Source of the DNA: CAYLZW01 sp964388085
Lineage (GTDB): Bacteria; Myxococcota; UBA727; CAYLZW01
Length of the DNA stretch: 9,212 nucleotides
NCBI GenBank assembly: GCA_964388085.1
Contig: CAYLZW010000238.1
Coordinates: forward strand, 1 to 9,212
Reading direction: 5' to 3'
The position numbers were made by a program, and so were the translations under genes. Within the stretch, counting starts at the first letter, position 1, and each line of letters opens with the position of its first letter. Below, in pieces: positions 1-6,038 of this stretch. The notes under the pieces are model-generated. The model saw only the letters and a program-made list of their open reading frames with translations. It ran no database searches and was not told the origin of the DNA.

Positions 1-767
1 TCGCCTTCACGCCCGAGGACCTCGCCATCGTGCGCGGCGGCCCCGATCGTCGTCGACGCGCGCTCGATCAGTTCGCCTACGGTCTCCGGCCGTCCTTCGC
101 CGAGGTCTCCCGTCGCTACGAGCAGGCGCTCGATCGCCGGAACCGGCTGCTGAAGGACTCCCGCACAGATCGCGCGCTGCTCGAGAGCTACACCGCGCCG
201 CTCGTCAGCGCGGGCGTCGAGCTCGCGCGCGCGCGGGCGCAGGCGGCGCGCGAGTGGTCGCCGCTGTTCCAGCAGGACGCGCTGCGCATCAGCGACGGCG
301 CGCTGCCGGCGGAGCTGTCCTACAGCGTGAGCTTCCTCGACGACGACGTGCTCGAGACGCCCGCGGACGTCGCCGAGCGACACTTTCGCGAGCGCCTCTC
401 TCGCCAGGCCGAGGGAGAGCGCCAGCGCAAGACGACGCTCTCGGGTCCCCACCTCGACGACCTGGCGCTGCTCGTCGGCGATCGGCGCGCGCGCCGGCTG
501 GCCTCGCAGGGAGAGGCGCGCGCGCTCGTGCTCGCCATGAAGCTCGCGGCCGTGCGCCTGTACACGAGCGCGCGGGGCACGGCGCCGCTGCTCCTGCTCG
601 ACGACGTCGCCGGCGAGCTCGATCCGCACAAGGCCCGCTGCTTGTTCGACACCGCGCTCGACGTAGGCGCGCAGACCTTCGTGACCGCGACGCACACCGG
701 CGTCTTGCCCGCGCTCGACGACGCGCTCGTGTTGCAGGTCGCGAACGGGCGGGTCGAGGTGGCGTGA
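1..767 (+). CDS. recF: RecF, DNA replication/repair ATPase (5'-truncated by window edge)
   Basis: C-terminal 254 residues of RecF, an SMC/ABC-like ATPase that, with RecO and RecR, loads RecA at single-strand gaps. The first complete codon is at base 3. The fragment opens with FTPEDLAIVRGGPDRRR, the family's conserved segment around residue 110 of a protein of about 360 residues, so roughly 110 residues including the Walker A motif lie upstream. Further matches in order are RRYEQALDRRNRLL, LSGPHLDDLALLVG, the ABC-signature-like SQGEARALVLAMKLA, Walker B plus D-loop LLLLDDVAGELDPHK, and the switch-like TFVTATHTG near the end. The stop is TGA at 765-767, followed by a gap with a strong hairpin and then a convergent kinase gene. 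gyrB, a common recF neighbour, does not follow. The reading frame is intact to the stop, with no sign of decay. Confidence 0.95.
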   Translation, partial: AFTPEDLAIVRGGPDRRRRALDQFAYGLRPSFAEVSRRYEQALDRRNRLLKDSRTDRALLESYTAPLVSAGVELARARAQAAREWSPLFQQDALRISDGALPAELSYSVSFLDDDVLETPADVAERHFRERLSRQAEGERQRKTTLSGPHLDDLALLVGDRRARRLASQGEARALVLAMKLAAVRLYTSARGTAPLLLLDDVAGELDPHKARCLFDTALDVGAQTFVTATHTGVLPALDDALVLQVANGRVEVA

Positions 768-803
768 GGCGTGCGGGAGAATGCAGGCTCGATCCTCATC
801 GCG

Positions 804-852
804 TCGACGCTGACGGGGGGAAAGGCGAAGCCTCTCCCCCCGTCAGCGTCGA
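804..852. terminator. Strong hairpin between convergent recF and kinase genes, probable bidirectional terminator
   Basis: Arms 804-826 and 830-852 pair at 22 of 23 positions around a GAA loop (827-829). The outer 18 bp (804-821 with 835-852) are perfect; the one mismatch is A822/C834. The arms include a run of six G:C pairs. It lies in the 157-bp gap between the recF stop (767) and the kinase stop (925), where both transcripts end, so a shared terminator is the natural reading. There is no U-tract on either side, so it is not a textbook intrinsic terminator. It could instead act as an mRNA 3'-end stabiliser or be a dispersed palindromic repeat. A short direct repeat, AGCGTCGAGCC, occurs at 845-855 and 859-869, and a weak 5-bp hairpin (870-874 with 883-887) follows. 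Confidence 0.6.
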
Positions 853-924
853 GCCCCCAGCGTCGAGCCGCTCGTCAGGATCCGAGCTTCCCGCTCCGCA
901 CCGTGCAGCTCATGAACGCGCCGT

Positions 925-3510
925 TCAGGCCGCGGGCGGGCCGTGTGCCTGTACGTCCTCCGCGTCGTCGGAGAGCTCGCCGTCGCCGTCCGCGTCGCCG
1001 CCCTCGAGCCAACGCTCGAGGACCTCGGCCAGCGCGCGCGGCTCCACGGGCTTCGTGACGTAGTCGTCCATGCCGGCGTCGAGGCAGCGCTCTCGGTCGC
1101 CGGGGTTTGCGTGGGCCGTCATCGCGATGATGGGGATGCGCGCGTCCTCCTGCTCCGCCGCGCGGATCCGCCGGGTGGCCACGAAGCCGTCCATCTCGGG
1201 CATCTGACAGTCCATGAGGATGGCGTCGAAGCCACCGCCGAGCGCGGCCGCGACGGCGTCCCGGCCGTTCTCGACCACGACGACGTCACAGGCCAGCTTG
1301 CGCAACAGGCGCACGGCGACCTTCTGGTTCACCGGGTTGTCCTCGGCGACGAGCAGGCGCGCGTGCTTTCCGCGCCGGGCCACGGGGATGTCGGGCTGCG
1401 AGCTCGCTCTCGCCTCTACCGCCGGCCGCAGCGCGCTCGCCACGGCGGCCTCGAGCTGGCTCGCGCGGACGGGCTTGTTCACGCTCGCCGAGTGCGACAG
1501 CGGGCGCCCGCTCGAGGGCCGTGACAGCGGCGCCAGCATGACGAGGAAGGGGCCGCCGGGGCCGGCGACCGCCTCGAGCAGCCGCGAGTCGTGCTGCGCC
1601 AAGGTGCGATCGTGCACGATGACGTTGACGCCCTCCGGCGCGCGACCGGCGTCGAGCTCGTCGAGGGCGGCCTGCACCGACGCGGCGGCGACGACATCGG
1701 CGCCGGCGCGGCGCAGGATGTGGCCGAGCACCTCGCGCTGCGTGGCGTTGCGCTCGACGAGCAAGACCCGCGCACCTTTGAGCAGGCGCGGATCGCGCGC
1801 GGCGCCTCGCTCGAGCACGCGCAGGGACGTCGTGATCCAGAAGCGGGTGCCGCGCTCGGGCTCGCTCTCGAAGTCGATGGTGCCGCCCCACATCTCGACG
1901 AGCTGCCTCGAGATGGCGAGCCCGAGCCCGGTGCCGCCATAGCGCCGCGTCGTCGAGGGATCCTCCTGCGAGAAGGCCTCGAAGATGCGCGCGCGTGCCT
2001 CCTCGGCGATGCCGCGGCCCGTGTCCTCGACGTCGAAGCGGAGCTCCGCCTTGTCGGTGGCGACGCCTAGCAGGCGGACCCGCACCGTGACCTCGCCGTG
2101 CGAGGTGAACTTGATGGCGTTCGAGATGAGGTTCAGCAGCACCTGGCGCAGGCGCACGGGATCGCCCTCGACGCGCGCCGGCACCTCCGGCGACACGTCG
2201 AGCACGAGCTCGAGGCCCTTGGCCTGCGCGCGCTCGGCGAGCAGCTCGAGCACGTCCTCGACGAGCTGGCCGACCTCGAAGGGGATGGACTCGAGCTCGA
2301 GCCGGCCGGCCTCCACCTTCGAGAAGTCGAGGATGTCATCGATGATCGCGAGCAGCGCCTCGGCGCTCGTCTTCACCGCGCCCGCGTACTCGCGCTGCTC
2401 GTCGCTGAGCGGCGTGTCGAGCAGGATGCGCGTCATGCCGAGCACGCCGTTCATGGGCGTCCGGATCTCGTGGCTGACGTTGGCGAGGAATTCGCTCTTC
2501 GTCCTCGTCGTCGCCTCCGCGACCTCCTTCGCCTCGGAGAGCGCGCGCTCGGTCTCCTTGCGCGCGGTGATGTCGTAGAGGGCGCCGATGATGGCGTGCT
2601 CCCCGCCGTAGACGCCGCGCCGAAAGTGGCCCGACAGCCAGATCTCCTCGCCGGACGGCTTGCGCGTCAGGATCTCGCGGTCTCGCACGACGCCGCGCGC
2701 CTCGAGGTCGACGAGGAGGCGGTCTCGCTCGCGGCTGTCGACGTAAAAACTCGACACCACATGGTCTGTGACCTCGCCCGGGCGGGCGCCGAACAGGCGC
2801 GCCCAGGCGTCGTTGCCGAACAGGACCCTCCCCGTGGCAAAGCCTGTGACCGACAGCGGCACCGGCGTCGCTTCGGCGATGTCGCGGAACAGGCGCTCGC
2901 TCTCCTCGAGCCGCAGGGTCGTCTGCTCCAGCAGGAACACGGAGCGGTCGCGCACGCGCACCGCGATGAGCGACATGGCCGCCGCGATGCCGAGGAACGT
3001 GGCGGTGATGACGACGGCGTCCAGGTTGACGGCGGGGTGCCAGACGAGCATCGACACGAGCGCGATCTGTACGGCCACCACGACGACGGTGGAGATCGCG
3101 GAGAGCGTGAAGGCGGCGAGCACGACGCCGACGGCCATGTAGGCGAGGATGGCCGGCAGGAGGTGCGGGTTCTCGATGCGCGCCAGCGCGCCCCCGTACG
3201 GTCCCACGATGGTGGCGGACACCGCGAGCCACGCCGCGGTGCGGTAGCGGGTCGTGCGGCTGAGCGCCCACGCCCCGAGGAGCAGCCCCTCGCTCACCAC
3301 GCCGAACCAGATGCGGCCGCCGCGGAACGTCGTCTCGCCGAGGGCCTGCATCACGACGAGGGCGACGAGGGTGACGATCCAGCCGCCGAGGGCGAGCTGC
3401 GCGAGCAGCCGCGCGCGCCGCCGGTCCTCGGGCGCGACGATGGCAGCGGAGGGCTCGGTGAACCGAACCCAGAAGCGTGACAAAGGCGCGTGCGCGGATG
3501 ATCCGTTCAT
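925..3510 (-). CDS. Membrane hybrid sensor histidine kinase (6TM-PAS-HisKA-HATPase-REC-REC)
   Basis: An 861-residue BarA-like hybrid kinase that would autophosphorylate on His and pass the phosphate to an internal receiver Asp. Domains: about six hydrophobic helices (residues 39-184) forming an uncharacterised sensor region; a PAS/PAC domain (205-320) ending in the typical YDITARKETERAL; HisKA with H347 in SHEIRTPMNG; HATPase_c with N-box N460/N464, G1 DTGRG (496-500) and G2 GGTGLGL (525-531); a degenerate receiver (581-690); a full receiver (718-835) with E723/D724, phospho-acceptor D767, T798 and K820-P821; and an acidic tail (837-861). No HPt domain is present, so a separate HPt protein or response regulator is probably needed. 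The ATG at 3510-3508 has no clear Shine-Dalgarno sequence, and the upstream in-frame codons read back from it include no ATG, GTG or TTG nearby. The gene lies 110 bp downstream of the lipoprotein gene on the same strand. The 3511-3620 gap holds only a weak -10-like TGATAC (minus strand, near 3553-3558) and GC-rich short palindromes. The kinase call is very secure; the stimulus is unknown. Confidence 0.95.
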   Translation of the reverse strand: MNGSSAHAPLSRFWVRFTEPSAAIVAPEDRRRARLLAQLALGGWIVTLVALVVMQALGETTFRGGRIWFGVVSEGLLLGAWALSRTTRYRTAAWLAVSATIVGPYGGALARIENPHLLPAILAYMAVGVVLAAFTLSAISTVVVVAVQIALVSMLVWHPAVNLDAVVITATFLGIAAAMSLIAVRVRDRSVFLLEQTTLRLEESERLFRDIAEATPVPLSVTGFATGRVLFGNDAWARLFGARPGEVTDHVVSSFYVDSRERDRLLVDLEARGVVRDREILTRKPSGEEIWLSGHFRRGVYGGEHAIIGALYDITARKETERALSEAKEVAEATTRTKSEFLANVSHEIRTPMNGVLGMTRILLDTPLSDEQREYAGAVKTSAEALLAIIDDILDFSKVEAGRLELESIPFEVGQLVEDVLELLAERAQAKGLELVLDVSPEVPARVEGDPVRLRQVLLNLISNAIKFTSHGEVTVRVRLLGVATDKAELRFDVEDTGRGIAEEARARIFEAFSQEDPSTTRRYGGTGLGLAISRQLVEMWGGTIDFESEPERGTRFWITTSLRVLERGAARDPRLLKGARVLLVERNATQREVLGHILRRAGADVVAAASVQAALDELDAGRAPEGVNVIVHDRTLAQHDSRLLEAVAGPGGPFLVMLAPLSRPSSGRPLSHSASVNKPVRASQLEAAVASALRPAVEARASSQPDIPVARRGKHARLLVAEDNPVNQKVAVRLLRKLACDVVVVENGRDAVAAALGGGFDAILMDCQMPEMDGFVATRRIRAAEQEDARIPIIAMTAHANPGDRERCLDAGMDDYVTKPVEPRALAEVLERWLEGGDADGDGELSDDAEDVQAHGPPAA

Positions 3511-3620
3511 GATGCGGACGGTGTCGCTGCGGCGCGGCGCCGTCGTCCCAACGTATCACCCTACCGAGGCGCCGCCGCGCCCGTCCGGATCACACTCCGC
3601 GCCGCCTGGTTCGACGAGCC

Positions 3621-5243
3621 TCAGAGCTCGAAGACGAGGAGCTGCAGCACGCGCTCCATCTCGGCGTTGATGCCCGGCTCCTGGTGGAAGGACGTGTAGA
3701 CGACCTTGCCCTCCCCGACGGAGAAGCTGACCGTGTGCGGCACGTTCGAGAGCGACTGCGTGCCGGGGTTGAAGATGGTGCCGGTCTCCACCTCGGCGTC
3801 GCCGCGGATGAAGACGCGCACCTGCGGCGCCACCGACTCCATGACGACCCAGGCGCCGAGCGGGTAATGCAGCTCGATCTGGTTCGAGCCGAGCGCCGTC
3901 GCGAGCGCCAGGTCGGTGACGCTGCCCGTGATGGCCTCGGTGTTGATGCCCTTCTTGGCCGAGCTGACGGTCGCGTCGTTGCCGTAGAACTCGATGAACT
4001 CGGGGAAGGTGATCTCGACGACGTTGTAGGCCCAGTCCGACCCGTACACGCTGCCGCCGTTCTCGACGTACTGGCGCAGGTTGGCCTTCATGACGGCGCC
4101 GTCGGCCGCGTCGAGGTTGAACGTCAGATCGTTCAGGCCGCAGTTCAAGAGCAGGATGTCGTACTGCGCCAACGTGTCGTAGTTGGTCAGCAGGTCGGTG
4201 GCCCAGGAGCCGGCGAAGTCGGTGATCGTGCCCTCGTCGATGCCGACGTTCAGCAGCACGCTCTTGACGTCGTCGTAGATGCCATCGACCACGGCGATGC
4301 GCACGTCCTGATCGATGGCGCACTCCTCCTCGGGGATCTGCGCGACGCCGTCCTCGGGCACGTCCACGAGGAGGGTGGTCTCGAAGCTGCCCTTGGTGAT
4401 CACCACCTCGACGTCGCTGCCGGCGGGCACGCCCTCGAGCGTGTAGTAGCCGTCCTGGTCGGTGGTGGTCTCGACCGTGCCCGACTCCGTCTCCACCGCG
4501 ACCGTGGCGCCGCCGAGCCAGGTGGTGCCGTCCGGCGCGCACACGCGGCCGCTCACGCTGCCGGTCGCCTCGGGCGGCGGCGGCGGCGGATCGATGGGCG
4601 CCTCACAGGTCGCGGGCGACTCGATGGCGAAGCCGGCGTCCTCGGTCACGGTGACGTCGTGCTCGGCGTAGAACGCGCCCTTCTCGATCTTGAGCACGTG
4701 CTCTCCGACGGGCACGCCCTCGAGCAGGAAGCAGCCCTGGTCATCGGTGCCGGTGATGAGGGGCTGCCCCGCAGGCGTGATGATGAAGACGTTCGCCCCC
4801 GTGACCCACTCACCGCGCTCTTCGTCGCAGGCGCAGCCCTTCACCGTGCCGGTGGGCGGCGGCGGCGGCGGAGGCGGCGCCCGGCACTGGTCGTCGTTGA
4901 TCTCGAGAGGCTCGTCGCCCTGCACGTAGCCGTCCCAGGTGCGGGTCTCACCGTCGACCTCGGCGCTGATCGTCACGTTGCCGGCGGGGACGTTCTTCAC
5001 CTCGTACTGGCCGAACAGGTCCGTCTGCGCCTCGATGATCTCGCCGTGGCTGTCGATGGTGACCGTGTGGCCCGCGAGCGGCTGGCCGGTCTCGACGCTG
5101 CAGAGGTTCCCGAGCACGCTGCCCGGCAGCGCCGACAGGTCGTCGCCACAGTCGCAGGCGCCGCCCAGCGCGAGCGCACCAAGGAGCGCGGGCAGAGACA
5201 GGTTCCGGACTGCGCGGACGATGGGGGGGCGTCGCAGCATCAT
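3621..5243 (-). CDS. Predicted lipoprotein: three carboxypeptidase-regulatory/Cna-B-like modules plus a ThuA/GATase-like domain
   Basis: A 540-residue exported protein of unknown function. The chosen start is the first of two adjacent ATGs (5243 and 5240), preceded by AGAGG 5 nt upstream and followed at once by a basic, then hydrophobic signal peptide ending LALGGAC. C30 is the likely lipid-modified cysteine; the -3 residue is Gly rather than Leu, so the lipobox is slightly off consensus. The +2 residue is Asp. Three related beta-sandwich modules follow (about 41-108, 132-205 and 227-303), each with a motif like GVPAG or GVPVG after an aromatic/hydrophobic strand (FGQYEVKNVPAG, GCFLLEGVPVG, GYYTLEGVPAG). 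Linkers of eight prolines (123-130) and six prolines (219-224) separate them. Residues 312-540 form an alpha/beta domain (DVRIAVVDGIYDD, YDILLLNCGLND, LRQYVENGGSVYGSDWAY, GEGKVVYTSFHQEPG) that resembles ThuA/class I glutamine-amidotransferase-like folds. The usual nucleophile-elbow position reads GSDWAY with no Cys, so catalysis is doubtful. It diverges from the FHA gene and precedes the kinase. Confidence 0.85.
   Translation of the reverse strand: MMLRRPPIVRAVRNLSLPALLGALALGGACDCGDDLSALPGSVLGNLCSVETGQPLAGHTVTIDSHGEIIEAQTDLFGQYEVKNVPAGNVTISAEVDGETRTWDGYVQGDEPLEINDDQCRAPPPPPPPPTGTVKGCACDEERGEWVTGANVFIITPAGQPLITGTDDQGCFLLEGVPVGEHVLKIEKGAFYAEHDVTVTEDAGFAIESPATCEAPIDPPPPPPEATGSVSGRVCAPDGTTWLGGATVAVETESGTVETTTDQDGYYTLEGVPAGSDVEVVITKGSFETTLLVDVPEDGVAQIPEEECAIDQDVRIAVVDGIYDDVKSVLLNVGIDEGTITDFAGSWATDLLTNYDTLAQYDILLLNCGLNDLTFNLDAADGAVMKANLRQYVENGGSVYGSDWAYNVVEITFPEFIEFYGNDATVSSAKKGINTEAITGSVTDLALATALGSNQIELHYPLGAWVVMESVAPQVRVFIRGDAEVETGTIFNPGTQSLSNVPHTVSFSVGEGKVVYTSFHQEPGINAEMERVLQLLVFEL
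4572..4589. repeat. GGC/CGG triplet tract encoding a six-proline linker
   Basis: A second short triplet tract, encoding Pro219-Pro224 between modules two and three of the lipoprotein. It is near-identical in composition to the tract at 4854-4877, which suggests the linker-plus-module unit was duplicated. Confidence 0.75.
4854..4877. repeat. GGC/CGG triplet tract encoding an eight-proline linker
   Basis: A run of CGG/GGC-type triplets which, read on the minus strand, gives Pro123-Pro130 between the first and second beta-sandwich modules of the lipoprotein. Being a trinucleotide tract, length changes would keep the reading frame and only alter linker length. Confidence 0.8.
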
Positions 5244-5248
5244 CGTGA

Positions 5249-5253
5249 CCTCT
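5249..5253 (-). promoter_or_regulatory. Ribosome binding site deciding the lipoprotein start
   Basis: On the minus strand AGAGG lies 5 nt before the ATG at 5243 and 8 nt before the ATG at 5240. This, plus the signal peptide that begins right after, argues against the longer open frame reaching back to 5516. That extension encodes a Cys/Arg/Ser-rich stretch with no family likeness. Confidence 0.6.
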
Positions 5254-5582
5254 GGTCGAGCAGTGATCGGGGACACAGAAACCACGCAGCTATGGCCGAG
5301 GCTTGGTGATGAATCAATGCCCCTTCTCACGCATCCCCCTACAGCGGGAGCGACGGAACAAGCGGCCGCTGATGTAGTCTCGACACCTACGGGTATCGGC
5401 GCGCGCGCCGCTCTCGTTGCGTGAAGGTGTACGTAGGAGGTGCGCCTACATTGGCACCATTGCAGGGTGGAAGGACGCTGCGGTGCGCTCGCGGCCCGGG
5501 CTCGCCGGGAGCCCAACCCGAGACGCCAGCGAACGAAGTGCCACGATATTCCTGCGATCGGCTATCGTCGCCGGTCCAAACC

Positions 5583-5586
5583 GGAG
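5583..5586 (+). promoter_or_regulatory. Ribosome binding site for the FHA gene
   Basis: GGAG, within the purine run GGAGAGGGG (5583-5591), sits 5 nt before the ATG at 5592. It fixes the start there rather than at the in-frame ATG at 5421, whose extra 57 residues are rich in Gly, Pro, Arg and Cys and look non-coding. Confidence 0.6.
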
Positions 5587-5591
5587 AGGGG

Positions 5592-5999
5592 ATGAGCCGA
5601 AGCGGCCTCGAGCACGACGATGACCTCGACGTGTTCTCCGAGAACACGACGACGACCGCGGAGGCGACGCCGAAGGGCATCGTCCCGAAGCCGCCCGCCT
5701 ATCAGCCCGCGTTCGTGCTGCGCCAGCTCAAGGGACCGGGCGCGCCGCGGGACCTGACCCTGACGCGCGACGAGCACGTCATCGGCCGCAGCCGCTCCGC
5801 GGACCTGTTCGTGGACTCCCCCGAGCTGTCCCGCCGCCACGTGCAGCTGACCAAGGACGGCAACGAGTACACGGTCAAAGACCTCCAAAGCCGCAACGGA
5901 GTGTTCCTGAACGGGGTGCGGGTGCACTCGGCCGTGCTGCGCGGCGGCGATGAGCTGCAGATGGGCAACGTGTGCTTCCTCTACCTCGAGGGGTTCTGA
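5592..5999 (+). CDS. Small FHA-domain protein with acidic, Thr-rich N-terminal tail
   Basis: A 135-residue cytoplasmic protein (no signal peptide or membrane segment). FHA domains bind phosphothreonine peptides. The domain covers about residues 41-133, with all the hallmark residues: G65-R66-S67 in VIGRSRSADLFVD, S80-R81-R82-H83 in ELSRRHVQL, N102-G103 in SRNGVFLNG and N108-G109. The first 40 residues are a low-complexity tail with an acidic patch (EHDDDLDVF, residues 7-15) followed by ENTTTTAEATP (17-27). That short-tail-plus-single-FHA layout resembles GarA/OdhI-type switch proteins, in which a phosphorylated Thr in the tail folds back onto the FHA domain; here this is inference only. The start is set by GGAG at 5583. 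The MBL-fold gene begins 39 bp after the stop in the same frame, so co-transcription is likely. FHA domain certain; partner unknown. Confidence 0.9.
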   Translation: MSRSGLEHDDDLDVFSENTTTTAEATPKGIVPKPPAYQPAFVLRQLKGPGAPRDLTLTRDEHVIGRSRSADLFVDSPELSRRHVQLTKDGNEYTVKDLQSRNGVFLNGVRVHSAVLRGGDELQMGNVCFLYLEGF

Positions 6000-6038
6000 C
6001 GCGCTCTCCACCCCGAGACCCATCCCCCGAGCACCTGC

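Larger units (their letters stand above)
5244..5591. promoter_or_regulatory. Divergent intergenic region between the lipoprotein and FHA genes
   Basis: This 348-bp gap has no convincing gene and must hold promoters for both flanking genes. It contains a perfect 10-bp palindrome AGCGGCCGCT (5361-5370), a perfect 14-bp palindrome CGGCGCGCGCGCCG (5397-5410), an inverted repeat GTAGG/CCTAC (5433-5437 with 5445-5449), an inverted repeat ACGATA/TATCGT (5543-5548 with 5563-5568) and CCGGT/ACCGG (5571-5575 with 5580-5584), which touches the FHA ribosome binding site. The part nearest the lipoprotein (about 5244-5320) looks less GC-rich than its surroundings. A weak minus-strand promoter candidate there is TTGATT (5317-5312) with CATAGC 17 bp downstream (5294-5289). 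No strong sigma-70 pair is visible for the FHA gene. Confidence 0.5.

Noticed and set aside
2098..3480. Plus-strand open frame (460 codons) opposite the kinase gene
   Set aside because: Antisense shadow of an unmistakable histidine kinase; no motifs of its own.
4140..4146. Cys368 of the lipoprotein (LLLNCGLND) as an amidotransferase nucleophile
   Set aside because: It follows an early strand of the domain, before the helix leading to the usual nucleophile elbow. The elbow position itself (GSDWAY, residues 401-406) lacks Cys.
3684..5309. Plus-strand open frame (541 codons) opposite the lipoprotein gene
   Set aside because: Composition is Val/Asp/Ala/Arg/His-rich shadow coding. The minus-strand frame has a signal peptide, ribosome binding site and recognisable modules.
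5452..5464. Sigma-54-like promoter, TGGCAC followed by TTGCA
   Set aside because: The GG and GC elements are 7 bp apart instead of the required 10, so the -24/-12 geometry is wrong.
5244..5516. N-terminal extension of the lipoprotein to an ATG at 5516
   Set aside because: The extra 91 residues are Cys/Arg/Ser-rich with no export signal. The ATG at 5243 has a ribosome binding site and leads straight into a signal peptide.
5421..5591. N-terminal extension of the FHA protein to an ATG at 5421
   Set aside because: The extension is Gly/Pro/Arg-rich non-coding-like sequence across palindromes; the ATG at 5592 has GGAG at proper spacing.
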